DNA of 64,000 nt from Paenibacillus faecis (GCF_008084145.1 NZ_VSDO01000006.1:343190-407189), one strand, 5' to 3'. Counted from the stretch's first letter, positions 1 through 9,117 are shown. Numbers and translations are program-made. Notes: generated by a model not told the origin, from the sequence alone.

Positions 1-525
1 GGCCGGTTTCCAAATCACCGTATTGCCGCAGATCAAAGCCGGCGCGATTTTCCAGATCGGAATGGCCACGGGAAAATTCCAGGGCGTAATCACCCCCACG
101 ACGCCTAACGGCACCTTCTTGGTATATTGAAGAACATCCCTCTCGCTGGAAGGAATGACCGCGCCGACGGCCCGGACCCCCTCCGCGGCATAATAGCGCA
201 GGAGATGGACGCCCCGCATCACCTCGCCGCGCATCTCCGCAATCGGCTTGCCCATTTCCAGGCACGCCAGCCGCACCACTTCCTCCGCGTTGGATTCCAG
301 CGAGCCGGCCAATCGATACAGATGCTCCGCTCTTGCGGCACCCGTTAGCCGGGACCAGGAAGCCAACGCCGACCGTGCCGCTTCCTCCGCCTGAATGACT
401 TGGGAAGCATCGGATAAATGCAGCACCCCTACCTGTTCTTGAACACAAGAAGGGTTATTTACGGCGCAGGTTCCGGCTGACGGTGTGATCCACTCCCCGC
501 CGATCCAATTTCGGCTGTTCCACAT
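1..525 (-). CDS. Aldehyde dehydrogenase, N-terminal part (probable 2-oxoglutarate semialdehyde dehydrogenase)
   Basis: The gene is cut by the left window edge; 175 codons of the N-terminus are visible. My translation begins [13 protein letters not shown] and reaches [15 protein letters not shown] and [19 protein letters not shown]. That is the NAD-binding core of the ALDH superfamily; the catalytic Cys and Glu lie outside the window. The ATG at 525 is chosen because GGAGG stands 8 bases upstream; the ATG at 532 would abut that ribosome site. It is the last visible gene of the hydroxyproline locus. In the known pathway this family oxidises 2-oxoglutarate semialdehyde to 2-oxoglutarate. That substrate is inferred from the neighbours, not from residues seen here. 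Confidence 0.9.
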   Translation of the reverse strand, partial: MWNSRNWIGGEWITPSAGTCAVNNPSCVQEQVGVLHLSDASQVIQAEEAARSALASWSRLTGAARAEHLYRLAGSLESNAEEVVRLACLEMGKPIAEMRGEVMRGVHLLRYYAAEGVRAVGAVIPSSERDVLQYTKKVPLGVVGVITPWNFPVAIPIWKIAPALICGNTVIWKPA

Positions 526-540
526 TTCCCATCCCTCCTG

Positions 541-560
541 TTTCGAACTGTTTCGAACTG
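541..560. repeat. Tandem 10-bp direct repeat
   Basis: Two perfect copies of TTTCGAACTG lie side by side, followed by a partial third (ATTCGA). They fill the gap between the aldehyde dehydrogenase ribosome site and the end of the upstream gene. No function is apparent; replication slippage could produce it. Confidence 0.6.
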
Positions 561-584
561 ATTCGATAAGCCTGCAAAAAGACG

Positions 585-1478
585 TCATGTCGCCGGTTGA
601 ACCCGTCCACGGTTAACCGCAAGGTCGTACGCGTGTTTAATCGCTTCGTAATCGGCTTCCGGCAGAGGCAGACGGGGCGGCCGGGTCGGGCCCGCGGGGA
701 ACCCGGCCAGCTCCATCATGTATTTGATGGACTGAACAAGCTGTGGACTCGCATCGAAATGGAACAGCGGAAGCAAGTTCCGGTACAGGTCCGTCGCCTC
801 CTTTACTTTGCCTTGTCTTGCCAGCCCGAACAATTCAACCCCCTCCTTCGGCAGAGCATTCGGAACGCCGGAAATCCACCCCGTCGCTCCGAACAGCGGA
901 CCTTCCATCGACAGGTCGTCAACCCCGATCATCACCTCCAAATCCGTATAGGTCAAAATGTCGTGCACGCGGCGGATATCCCCCGAAAATTCTTTGACGG
1001 CCACGATATTTTCCAGCTTGGATAGCAGGGCAAGCAGCTGCGGGGTCAGGTCGACTTTGTAATCATGCGGGTTATTGTAAGCGATGATCGGCAGCCCCAC
1101 TTCATTTATCGCTTCATAGTGAGCGATCACCTCATGCTCAAGCGGCCGGTAATTGATCGGAGGAAGCGCCATCACCCCGGCGGCCCCCGCTTCCTTCGCG
1201 TGTTTCACCCAGGCGACGGCCTGCTTCGTGGACGGAGCCGCGGAACCCGCTACGACCGGGACCCGGCCGGCCGCGGCCGCGATGACGGTCTCGACCACCC
1301 TGGCGCGCTCTTCCTCCGTCATCGTTGCGTATTCCCCCAGGGAGCCCGCGGGCACCAGACCGTGAACCCCTTGGGAGATAAGCCATTCGCACAGCTCGCC
1401 CAATCGCTTGTAATCCACCTCGTAATCCGCCGTAAACGGCGTCACCAAAGCCACATAGACACCTTCGAATCTTGGCAT
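585..1478 (-). CDS. DapA-family lyase/deaminase (probable 1-pyrroline-4-hydroxy-2-carboxylate deaminase)
   Basis: The 297-residue protein is a full-length TIM-barrel member of the dihydrodipicolinate synthase/N-acetylneuraminate lyase family. Visible marks are VALVTPF near the N-terminus, the GSLGE substrate loop (residues 45-49), the YNNP turn with Tyr134, and the Schiff-base Lys162 in VAVKEFSGD. In hydroxyproline catabolism this family deaminates and dehydrates 1-pyrroline-4-hydroxy-2-carboxylate to 2-oxoglutarate semialdehyde. Its place between racemase-like genes and an aldehyde dehydrogenase supports that step over lysine biosynthesis. Substrate identity is inference. Confidence 0.88.
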   Translation of the reverse strand: MPRFEGVYVALVTPFTADYEVDYKRLGELCEWLISQGVHGLVPAGSLGEYATMTEEERARVVETVIAAAAGRVPVVAGSAAPSTKQAVAWVKHAKEAGAAGVMALPPINYRPLEHEVIAHYEAINEVGLPIIAYNNPHDYKVDLTPQLLALLSKLENIVAVKEFSGDIRRVHDILTYTDLEVMIGVDDLSMEGPLFGATGWISGVPNALPKEGVELFGLARQGKVKEATDLYRNLLPLFHFDASPQLVQSIKYMMELAGFPAGPTRPPRLPLPEADYEAIKHAYDLAVNRGRVQPAT

Positions 1479-1518
1479 GATCCTACCTGCCCTTCACTTA
1501 ATATAATTAATAATTCAT

Positions 1519-2535
1519 CTAATAAACAACAAAACCATCAGCCAGCGGATCGGACGGATCCAGAACCAAATTCATAAATCCCAGGATATGGCCGCTTCCC
1601 GTTATCCGCGGAACCACTGCGGATTTATTCCCGTAAGCTTCCGTTTCTTTTAGGATCATGGCGTGGACTTCCGTTCCCGTGATTCCGATGTAGGTGACCC
1701 TCTCGCCTTGAGCCAGCAGGCCGCGTGACCACAATACCGCCATATGGGCGCAGGCCCCCGCCCCTCCGGGGGAGCGGTCCAACTGCTCGCCCGCAAACAC
1801 CGCCGTGCTGCGGTATAACCGGCCGCCGGAATCGGGATTTTCCCGGCGGTAGAAGAACACGCCGTACATTCCTGAACCCCAGTCCAAACGCGAATGCTCC
1901 ATGTTCAGCCGATTCGTCACGGCCTCAAGAATCAGGCTGCCCCATTCCTGTATTTTGTGGAGCGCTGCTTCTCCTGCGAAATCCAAGCCGATCTCGTCGG
2001 CATCGACCACCGCGTAACATTCGCCGCTAAAAGCGAGATCCGCTTTCACTTCCACCCCCTGCACGGTCAGCATCAGTTGCTCCGCCAGAACAAAGCAGGG
2101 CACGCATTCGACGGATACCGCGCGCAGCTCCTCTTCTTCCCATTCCGCATAAGCCCGAACCGTCCCGGCCGGACAATCGATCCGAATGCCCTTCGCCGCT
2201 TCCGCGGGGTCCAGCTGACCGGTGTCAAGCCATGCCGTCACCGCGGAAATGATACCGGGGACATTTATGGAAGAATGGCCCTCTTGGTGCAGAAACAAAA
2301 GTCCGAATCGGGCTTCCTTCGTCACCGGGGCCGTCACGACCGCCCCTCTCAGCCCGAAATGTCCCCGGGGTTCGGTTAAGAGCCATTTTCTGGCGGAAGC
2401 GAAATGCCATTCGAAAAACAGCGATTTGTCCCGCATCGTCGCGCCTTCCATCGGCGGCAAGCCCCCGGTGATGATGCGCAGCGGCTCCCCGCAGCAGTGG
2501 GTGTCGATCGCCGCATACCATTTTGTGATGTCCAT
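1519..2535 (-). CDS. Proline racemase/hydroxyproline epimerase-like protein lacking both catalytic cysteines
   Basis: This 338-residue protein spans the whole proline racemase fold (IDTHCCGEPLRI at the start, ITGSGHILGF near the end). The ATG at 2535 is chosen because GGAGG lies 6 bases upstream, which leaves a 20-base gap after the preceding gene. A longer in-frame start at 2631 would overlap that gene and has no such site. Against the neighbouring epimerase, the first catalytic motif MCGH is replaced by INVP (Asn91 at the Cys position). The second, SPCGTGT, becomes SPGGAGA (Gly257 at the Cys position). It is therefore unlikely to be a two-base racemase. It could be a dehydratase, an inactive partner of the epimerase, or a binding protein. 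Confidence 0.85.
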   Translation of the reverse strand: MDITKWYAAIDTHCCGEPLRIITGGLPPMEGATMRDKSLFFEWHFASARKWLLTEPRGHFGLRGAVVTAPVTKEARFGLLFLHQEGHSSINVPGIISAVTAWLDTGQLDPAEAAKGIRIDCPAGTVRAYAEWEEEELRAVSVECVPCFVLAEQLMLTVQGVEVKADLAFSGECYAVVDADEIGLDFAGEAALHKIQEWGSLILEAVTNRLNMEHSRLDWGSGMYGVFFYRRENPDSGGRLYRSTAVFAGEQLDRSPGGAGACAHMAVLWSRGLLAQGERVTYIGITGTEVHAMILKETEAYGNKSAVVPRITGSGHILGFMNLVLDPSDPLADGFVVY

Positions 2536-2555
2536 GTCCAGCCTCCGAACCATAA

Positions 2556-3560
2556 TCAATCGTAAAGAAAAAAACCGCGGTATAGCGGGTCTTGCTCCCG
2601 CATCACGAATTGATGAAATCCCATTATCCAAGCCGATCCGGTAATTTGGGGAATGACGGCCGTCAGACCGCCGACCGCGGTTTCCTCCAGAACTTTGGCG
2701 TGAAACAGCGATCCGACGATGCTCTCATGAACGAACTCCTCCCCTATGGCCAGTTCTCCTTTCTTATATAGAGCCGCCACTTTCGCCGAGGTCCCTGTTC
2801 CGCAGGGCGAGCGATCGATGCCTCCCGGAGGCACGACCACCGTGTTTCGACAGTGAGCCGACGGAGACACCGGATCGCTGAAAAATTCGATATGCGTTAG
2901 TCCCTGGATGACCGGAATTTCGGGATGGACGATTTCCATCTCCCGATTCACCGCCTCCCGGATCCGGACGGCCAGGCGCACGATATCCCGGGCCCGGGAC
3001 GGAACGAGCGGCAGTTGCAGCGAACGCGCATCGACAAGCCCGTAAAAATTGCCGCCGTAAGCGATGTCCAAGGAAATTTCGCCCGCCTCCCCGACCGTAA
3101 CCCGAACATTCTCCCTGTATAAAAAAGAAGCGATATTGGTGAAGGTCACCTGCTTCACCTTGCCTTTTTCGATTTCGAGCCTGGCCTCGACCAGACCCGC
3201 CGGGGTATCCAGCCGGATGACGTCTTTGCTTACGGGATAGATCCCTCCCTCTACCAGCGCCGTACAGAGGCCGATCGTATCATGACCGCACATCGGCAAA
3301 TAACCGCCGGTCTCGATGAACACCACGCCCAGGTCGGCCCTGGCGTCGCAGGGTGCGGTCAGAATGCACCCGGACATCACCTCATGCCCTCGGGGCTCCA
3401 GCATCAGCGCCTGACGAAAATGGTCGTAATGTTCGGACATATAGACCATCTTCTCCGTCATCGTGCGGCCGATCAGCTCCGGCGCTCCAGAGGTAACCGT
3501 TCGCGTCGGATTTCCGCCCGTGTGTGTATCGATGGTTGTTACGATTTTGGACCCTTTCAA
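2556..3560 (-). CDS. 4-hydroxyproline 2-epimerase (proline racemase family)
   Basis: The protein has 334 residues, the usual length for the family. Both catalytic cysteines are present: Cys91 in PMCGHDTIG and Cys253 in DRSPCGTGT, the thiol pair that removes and returns the alpha proton. The reaction would be trans-4-hydroxy-L-proline to cis-4-hydroxy-D-proline, the first step of the pathway. The start is TTG at 3560, preceded by GGGGAGG. It overlaps the stop of the upstream oxidoreductase by four bases (TTGA), so translation is probably coupled. Hydroxyproline rather than proline as substrate is inferred from the operon. Confidence 0.9.
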   Translation of the reverse strand: MKGSKIVTTIDTHTGGNPTRTVTSGAPELIGRTMTEKMVYMSEHYDHFRQALMLEPRGHEVMSGCILTAPCDARADLGVVFIETGGYLPMCGHDTIGLCTALVEGGIYPVSKDVIRLDTPAGLVEARLEIEKGKVKQVTFTNIASFLYRENVRVTVGEAGEISLDIAYGGNFYGLVDARSLQLPLVPSRARDIVRLAVRIREAVNREMEIVHPEIPVIQGLTHIEFFSDPVSPSAHCRNTVVVPPGGIDRSPCGTGTSAKVAALYKKGELAIGEEFVHESIVGSLFHAKVLEETAVGGLTAVIPQITGSAWIMGFHQFVMREQDPLYRGFFLYD

Positions 3561-4756
3561 TAAATCGCCTCCCCTGTTACGGAAATCCCCTGGCGGAATC
3601 GGTCATAGCGCAGCGGCTCCACCGGAATGCAGGTCGACGTTCCGCTCAGCATCTCGCTGACCACTTTCCCCGTAACCGCGGCCAGGCTGATCCCGTCCCC
3701 TTCATGTCCCGCCGCCACATAAAACCCCGGCACCTCGTCAACGGGTGAAACGATCGGCAGATGATCCGGCGTCCAGGGCCTGAGCCCGGCGTATGTCCGC
3801 AGCAGCGGGATGTGCTCCAGAACGGGGAAAAAGCGGATCGCCCTTTCCGCGATTAGCCGGATCACTTCCTGGTCCACCCGGCTATCCAGTCCGACAAATT
3901 GCCGGCTTGAGCCGATCAGGAAGTTTTGCGAGGCGGTCGGTTCAAAAACAAGAGCGACCCCATATCGTTCGAATCTCGGATCCACCTGCCGCTTCCCGCC
4001 GAATTTGCTGATCAAGTACCCAAACTCCATCACTTTCCGTTTGCCGATATTCGCCCACCGGGAAGCGACGAGAATATGCCCTTTCCGGGGCTCTATCGGG
4101 AGGGGGATCCCGGCCATTTGCCCGATTTGCCCGGCCCAGACCCCGGCCGCGTTGATGACGATTTTTGAATGGATCGTGCCCTCCGCCGTCTCAACGCCGC
4201 GAATCCGCTTTTTCTCATCCAGCAGAAGGCCGGTTACCGGTGTATGGGTTCGTAACCTCGCCCCGTACCGGCGGGCCGTCGAAGCTAACGCATAGGTCAG
4301 CAAAACCGGGTTGACCGTAGAATCCGTGGCGCATTCCAGGCCGCCCGGGAGGTCCTGGGCCAAATAGGGCCACTCCCCGCGCAACTCTTTGCGGTCCAGC
4401 ATGCGAAACGGGAGACCGGCCTCCCTTTGGCGGGACACCCAACTCTCGGCGGCGAGCATCTCTTCATCGGTTTCGCAGACGAGGATGCTCCCGGGGGCGC
4501 GGTACTCGAATTCTTCATCCAGGTCCTTCACCCATTCCGCTACCAGTTCCTGTGATTTCAAGGACATTTGACTGTCAAATCCGGGATCCTTGTCGATGGC
4601 CAGAATATTCCCGTCGCATTTGGAAGAGGTGCCTCCCGCGATCTCTCCGCGCTCCAGAACAAGGACGTCCATTCCCGCTTTTGCCGTATAGTAGGCGATC
4701 GACATGCCGATAATTCCCCCGCCGATGATCACGACTTCCGCTGATTCCGCGTTCAT
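3557..4756 (-). CDS. FAD-dependent oxidoreductase, DAO family (probable D-hydroxyproline dehydrogenase/oxidase)
   Basis: The 399-residue protein opens with the dinucleotide-binding motif VVIIGGGIIGMS and an acidic end to strand 2 (VLERGEIAGGTS). It closes with the family's C-terminal FAD-contact segment YVAAGHEGDGISLA. In hydroxyproline pathways such flavoenzymes oxidise cis-4-hydroxy-D-proline to 1-pyrroline-4-hydroxy-2-carboxylate, which the DapA-like enzyme would take up. The ATG at 4756 follows GGAGAGG. Glycine or sarcosine oxidase is an alternative by family alone; the operon favours the D-amino acid role. Confidence 0.88.
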   Translation of the reverse strand: MNAESAEVVIIGGGIIGMSIAYYTAKAGMDVLVLERGEIAGGTSSKCDGNILAIDKDPGFDSQMSLKSQELVAEWVKDLDEEFEYRAPGSILVCETDEEMLAAESWVSRQREAGLPFRMLDRKELRGEWPYLAQDLPGGLECATDSTVNPVLLTYALASTARRYGARLRTHTPVTGLLLDEKKRIRGVETAEGTIHSKIVINAAGVWAGQIGQMAGIPLPIEPRKGHILVASRWANIGKRKVMEFGYLISKFGGKRQVDPRFERYGVALVFEPTASQNFLIGSSRQFVGLDSRVDQEVIRLIAERAIRFFPVLEHIPLLRTYAGLRPWTPDHLPIVSPVDEVPGFYVAAGHEGDGISLAAVTGKVVSEMLSGTSTCIPVEPLRYDRFRQGISVTGEAIY

Positions 4757-4778
4757 GAACCTCTCCCTCGATTCCGTC

Positions 4779-5849
4779 CTAGAGAACTATCAGTTCTTTG
4801 GTCGATGTCGTCAGCACGTCGATCCCCGTCTCCGTCACGACAATATCGTCTTCGATCCGGACGCCGCAGAAGCCGGGAATATAGATGCCGGGCTCCACCG
4901 TCATGATCATGCCGGGCTCCAACCGGTCTTCCGTCCGCTGGGAAAACCGCATCAACTCATGGATCTCCAGCCCGAACGCATGCCCGAGGCCGTGGCCGAA
5001 ATACTCCCCGTATCCATGGCCGGCAATGATATCCCGCGCCAGCGCGTCCCCTTCTTTCCCCGTCATACCCGGCTTTAAACCGTTTAATGTCGCTTCGTTG
5101 GCCTCCAGAACAATCCTGTAAATTTCCTTCTGGCGATCGCTCGGGCTCCCGATAAATACCGTCCGGGTCAAATCGGAACAGTAACCTTCGTAGTTCGCGC
5201 CAAAATCCAGAGTTACGAACTCATTCGGACCCAGCAGCTTATCGCTCGCCAGCCCGTGCGGCAGCGCCGAACGTTCGCCGGAAGCGACGATCGTGGCGTA
5301 AGCCGATGAGACGGCGCCGTTCTTGCGCATAAAATACTCCAGTTCCGCGGACACCTCCCTCTCGGAAACGCCGGGCTTCAAATAATCCAGAATATGGGCA
5401 AAGGCCAGGTCTGTAATTTCAACCGCTCTGCGGATGCAGGCTTGCTCCTTGTCATCCTTGATGCCTCTCAGCTTTTCGACCAGATGTTCCGTCGGGACAA
5501 GTTCGATCCCCTGAAATGCTTCCTTATATGACCCGTAGGTGGCGTAGGAGACGTGATTCTTTTCAAAACCGAGCCTTTTGACGCCCGTACCTTCCAGCTT
5601 GTCACGAATGAGTTCCAGCAGTTGTCCCGTATCCTGGATCACCTCAAAGGCTTTGGCCTGCTGCGAGGCTTGACTTGTATAGCGAAAATCGGTCATCAGC
5701 CATGCCTGGTCCCGCGTAATGACCACCGTGCCCGCGGTCCCCGTAAAACCGGTTATATATCTGCGGTTAAACGGACTGGCGATGAGAAGGCCGTCGAGGC
5801 CTAGTTCTTCCAAGGCCTTCCTCACGTTGTCGAGTCGCTTAGCTTCCAT
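4779..5849 (-). CDS. M24 metallopeptidase, Xaa-Pro dipeptidase type
   Basis: About 356 residues with the creatinase-type N-terminal domain followed by the pita-bread M24 domain. The five metal ligands are recognisable in LDFGANY (Asp), CSDLTRT (Asp), FGHGLGHAFG (His), VEPGIY (Glu) and RIEDD (Glu). Enzymes of this type cleave X-Pro or X-Hyp dipeptides. That would release hydroxyproline from imported collagen or plant cell-wall peptides and feed the genes downstream. There is no signal peptide, so it acts in the cytoplasm. The ATG at 5849 is preferred; a GTG at 5864 in the same frame is an alternative. Confidence 0.9.
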   Translation of the reverse strand: MEAKRLDNVRKALEELGLDGLLIASPFNRRYITGFTGTAGTVVITRDQAWLMTDFRYTSQASQQAKAFEVIQDTGQLLELIRDKLEGTGVKRLGFEKNHVSYATYGSYKEAFQGIELVPTEHLVEKLRGIKDDKEQACIRRAVEITDLAFAHILDYLKPGVSEREVSAELEYFMRKNGAVSSAYATIVASGERSALPHGLASDKLLGPNEFVTLDFGANYEGYCSDLTRTVFIGSPSDRQKEIYRIVLEANEATLNGLKPGMTGKEGDALARDIIAGHGYGEYFGHGLGHAFGLEIHELMRFSQRTEDRLEPGMIMTVEPGIYIPGFCGVRIEDDIVVTETGIDVLTTSTKELIVL

Positions 5850-5879
5850 GTTTGCTTCACACACCTTTTCGTTTTTTCC

Positions 5880-6710
5880 CTACCCTTTCATTCCGGTTAA
5901 CGTGATCCCCTCGATGAAATAACGCTGTCCGATAAAAAACACGACGATCACCGGCAGAATCACCACGGTGGACGCAGCCATCAACAGATGCCACTGGGCA
6001 CTGTGGAGGGACTGAAACATCTGGAGCCCCAGCGCCATCGTAAATTTGCTTTCCTCGTTCAAATAGACCAGCGGCCCCATAAAATCGTTCCAGGAATTCA
6101 TAAAGGAGAATAAGCCGATGACGATGAGCGGCGGTTTGGACAAGGGGATGATAATCCGGGAAAATATCGTCCACGGCCCCGCCCCATCTACATAAGCGGC
6201 TTCATCCATATCTCTCGGAATACTGCTGTAAAACTGCCTCAGCAGGAATATATCGAAGGCTGAGCCAAACCAGACAGGAAGAATTAACGGCACATAGGTG
6301 TTGATGAGCTCAGCAAGCCTCCAGCCGATGAACGTCGGAATTAACGTGACCGCACCGGGAAGCATCATGCTGGCGAGCAGCAGCCCGAAGAAAAACTTCT
6401 TCCCCGGCCAATCCAGCCGCGCATAGCTGTAGGCGCCCAGCGAGCTGCTGATCAGCGCGCCGATCAAGCAGCTGACGGTAATGGTCAACGTGTTCCGAAA
6501 GAATCGGAAGAAATCGATCGTGGTCAGCGCCTCTACGTAATTTTCCAGGTGAAATGGAGAAGGAATCCACTTCGGCGGCATCTCAAAAATTTGCAGCGAG
6601 CTCATCATCGAGCTGCGGACCAGCCAGAACAGCGGCAACAAACAAAAACAAGCGCCCAGGATGAGAATCAAATATACGGTCCACTGCGAGATTCGCCGTT
6701 TTCTGCTCAC
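5880..6710 (-). CDS. CUT1 ABC transporter permease, MalG type
   Basis: A 276-residue inner-membrane permease with several hydrophobic segments and the cytoplasmic EAA loop (EAAYVDGAGPWTIFSRIIIP) that contacts the ATPase. The start is GTG at 6710, with GAGGTG 8 bases upstream overlapping the end of the preceding permease gene. It pairs with the next gene upstream and the lipoprotein at 7646. No ATPase gene lies in the operon. Many Firmicute CUT1 systems share an MsmK-type ATPase encoded elsewhere, which is inferred here. Confidence 0.92.
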   Translation of the reverse strand: MSRKRRISQWTVYLILILGACFCLLPLFWLVRSSMMSSLQIFEMPPKWIPSPFHLENYVEALTTIDFFRFFRNTLTITVSCLIGALISSSLGAYSYARLDWPGKKFFFGLLLASMMLPGAVTLIPTFIGWRLAELINTYVPLILPVWFGSAFDIFLLRQFYSSIPRDMDEAAYVDGAGPWTIFSRIIIPLSKPPLIVIGLFSFMNSWNDFMGPLVYLNEESKFTMALGLQMFQSLHSAQWHLLMAASTVVILPVIVVFFIGQRYFIEGITLTGMKG

Positions 6711-6715
6711 GGAAG

Positions 6716-7606
6716 CTACACCTCGCTTTCATAGAACACCCACGATTTGGATGTCCGGAAGAAGATCACGGTAACCAGAAGGATGATCATAAAGAGAATC
6801 CAGGCGATGGCCGAAGCCTGCCCCATTTCCCCGAACTGGAAGGCCTGGCGGTAGATGTAGTAGTTATAGAATAGGCTCGCATTATTCGGTCCGCCCTGCG
6901 TCATAATTAACGCCTCGGTAAATACTTGGAAGGCGCCGATCGAACCCATAATCAAATTGAAGAAAATGATCGGCGTCATCATCGGGATGGTAATATGCCG
7001 GAATTTCCGCAAAGCTCCCGCGCCGTCGACGATCGCCGCCTCATATAGGGATCTCGGTACGCCTTGCAGACCCGCCAGGAAAATAATGATCGTGCTCCCC
7101 ATGCCCCACAGGCTCATCATCACAATGGAAGGAACCACGGTCTCTTCCGCGTACAGCCAATCCAGCGTGGGCAGGTTTAAAGCTCCCAAAAAGCTGTTAA
7201 ACAATCCGAGGTCCGGGCTGAACAGCCAAATCCAGATCATGGAAGACGCGACGGCCGGGACGATGGACGGCAGATAAAATATCGTGCGGAAGACGGATTT
7301 GCCGCGGATAAAGTCCATGTTAAGCACAAAAGCGATAATAAAAGAGAAAACCAAGCCTAGCGGGACGCGGAGAATCACATATTTGAAAGTGACCCACAGC
7401 GAGTTGTAAAAGTATTGATCCGTCCCGTCGAACAGCCGGGTGTAATTCTCAAATCCGATAAATTTGGGAGTGTTGACGATCCGGTAATCCGTAAAACTGA
7501 GCAGCAAACTGGTGATCATCGGCAAAATGACGAACAGCATCAGCCCCAAGATGCTGGGCAGGGCGAAAAGTATACCGGCTAGTGCGATACGGCGTTTATG
7601 AAGAAT
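6716..7606 (-). CDS. CUT1 ABC transporter permease, MalF type, with apparent ATT start
   Basis: Inner-membrane permease with the EAA loop EAAIVDGAGALRKFRHITIP. The first conventional start (TTG at 7549) has no ribosome site and would remove most of the first membrane helix. The frame stays open upstream to a TAG at 7622-7624 and contains no ATG, GTG or TTG. It does contain ATT at 7606, six bases after AGGGGGG, and the added 19 codons encode HKRRIALAGILFALPSILG, a typical MalF N-terminus. With it the protein has 296 residues, the normal length. I therefore infer an ATT start; a sequence error is the alternative. Confidence 0.85.
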   Translation of the reverse strand: MLHKRRIALAGILFALPSILGLMLFVILPMITSLLLSFTDYRIVNTPKFIGFENYTRLFDGTDQYFYNSLWVTFKYVILRVPLGLVFSFIIAFVLNMDFIRGKSVFRTIFYLPSIVPAVASSMIWIWLFSPDLGLFNSFLGALNLPTLDWLYAEETVVPSIVMMSLWGMGSTIIIFLAGLQGVPRSLYEAAIVDGAGALRKFRHITIPMMTPIIFFNLIMGSIGAFQVFTEALIMTQGGPNNASLFYNYYIYRQAFQFGEMGQASAIAWILFMIILLVTVIFFRTSKSWVFYESEV

Positions 7607-7645
7607 AGGAATCCCCCCTGTCTAGATCAAATTCGGACACCCGAA

Positions 7646-9019
7646 TTACCTTCCGTAGTAACCCTGAATCAGCGGCTGAACTTTGGGTTCGACCTCCTTA
7701 AGCGCTTGTTCCGCGGTCGTTTTGCCGGTCCAAACCAGATCGAGAGCCGGGGTGACCAGCGCGTTGATTTTGTCCAGATTCTTCACTTCGAAACCCGGAG
7801 TGCGAATGCCGTTCTCAATCGTCTGTTTCATATAGGCTTCCGTATATCCTTCCGGATGCGCCTTGTTTCCGGCGGCCCATTTGTTGATCAGTTCGGGGTT
7901 GGTGTACCATTCTTTCTTCAGAGGCATCCACAGCCCCCCTTCGATTAGCGGCAGCACCGACTCGGGATCCGCCATGTATTTGTACAGCAGCCAGGCTTCC
8001 TCAGGGTGTTTGGTCGATTGGAAAATAACCGTCGGCGCTCCGTCAAGCAGCGTGTTGCTCTCTTTCAGTTTCGGCAGGACGCCGACGCCCAGATTGAAAT
8101 CCTGTTCCGCGAAAGCTTGCAGCGCCCAGTTGCCGGACACCGTCATGGCGACTTTTTTCGTTTGCAGCGCCGTATCCGGCAGGTTTTTGGTTTGCAGCGG
8201 AGTCGGCGATACATGGTGGACGTACATGAGATCGGCCAGCTTTTGGATCGCTTCGATCGCTTCCGGCCGGGCCAGACCGAAGCCTTTTCCGTCCTCCGTC
8301 AGGAAGTTGCCGCCGTTGGAAACGACCGCGGCCATCATATTGTAAGGATCGTATTGAAGGCCGAACTGCCTGATCTTTTCCGGGTTAAAATCGGGATCCA
8401 ACGCGTTTCTTCCCTGGTCGTCCAGCGTCAGTTTTTTCGCATATTCCACAAAGGTGTCCCAATCCCAAGCCTTAGCCGCCTCGGTGGGAGGCAGCTCGAC
8501 GCCCGCTTCCAGCAGTAGATCTTTGTTGTACATGAGTCCGTATCCTTCGACGGCGGTGCTCATCCCGATGACATTGCCCGGGGCGATTTCGTACCAGACT
8601 TGATCGAGATAGTCCTCCTTCTTGAAATCCGGATCCTTCTCGATCAGCGGAGCGAGATTTAACAGCTTTCCGTCCGCCCCCCAGCTTAAGGCGGCTCCGG
8701 AGGACAAATATCCCAAGTCCGGCGCCACATTCCCAGCGACCATCGTCGTCAGCTTCGTTAAATAGTCCGCCGGAACGTGCATCGGTTCCACCTCGATGCC
8801 GGTCTTCTCTTCGAAGCGTTTAAGCGCTTCCGTAACGGTCTTTTTCTCGATCGTGTCTCCCCAAAAGGAGAACTTGAGCTTAACCGGTTCCTCCTTCCCG
8901 CCGGCTCCGTTCGTTTGACTTTGCGAGGAGCCTCCACTGTCCGAGCACGCCGTGAGCGAGAACGTTAAAGCCAATACCGCCGACAACACCCATCCCGCAA
9001 AACGTTTCCCCTTTCTCAT
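7646..9019 (-). CDS. Extracellular solute-binding lipoprotein, family 1
   Basis: A lipoprotein of about 457 residues with a basic start (MRKGKRF), hydrophobic core and lipobox LTAC. It belongs to the family that delivers sugars or glyco-conjugates to CUT1 permeases. Two adjacent ATG codons (9022 and 9019) follow GGAGG; 9019 has the better spacing. It heads the transporter and hydroxyproline genes. The ligand is unknown. Position argues for a hydroxyproline-containing oligopeptide or glycopeptide, while family membership argues for a sugar. Confidence 0.9.
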   Translation of the reverse strand: MRKGKRFAGWVLSAVLALTFSLTACSDSGGSSQSQTNGAGGKEEPVKLKFSFWGDTIEKKTVTEALKRFEEKTGIEVEPMHVPADYLTKLTTMVAGNVAPDLGYLSSGAALSWGADGKLLNLAPLIEKDPDFKKEDYLDQVWYEIAPGNVIGMSTAVEGYGLMYNKDLLLEAGVELPPTEAAKAWDWDTFVEYAKKLTLDDQGRNALDPDFNPEKIRQFGLQYDPYNMMAAVVSNGGNFLTEDGKGFGLARPEAIEAIQKLADLMYVHHVSPTPLQTKNLPDTALQTKKVAMTVSGNWALQAFAEQDFNLGVGVLPKLKESNTLLDGAPTVIFQSTKHPEEAWLLYKYMADPESVLPLIEGGLWMPLKKEWYTNPELINKWAAGNKAHPEGYTEAYMKQTIENGIRTPGFEVKNLDKINALVTPALDLVWTGKTTAEQALKEVEPKVQPLIQGYYGR

Positions 9020-9066
9020 CATCCAACCTCCATTCGTAGACAAACGATTTGTATATTTATTGTAAA

Positions 9067-9080
9067 AAATAGCGCTTCCA
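9067..9080 (-). promoter_or_regulatory. Possible cre-like element upstream of the binding-protein gene
   Basis: TGGAAGCGCTATTT, read on the minus strand, shares the AAGCGCT core of CcpA sites but misses about three consensus positions. It lies in the 98-base AT-rich gap before the lipoprotein gene, where its promoter should be. Weak evidence. Confidence 0.25.
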
Positions 9081-9117
9081 AAAAAAATTCGAACATTTTT
9101 GGAATGGTGGAGTATTT

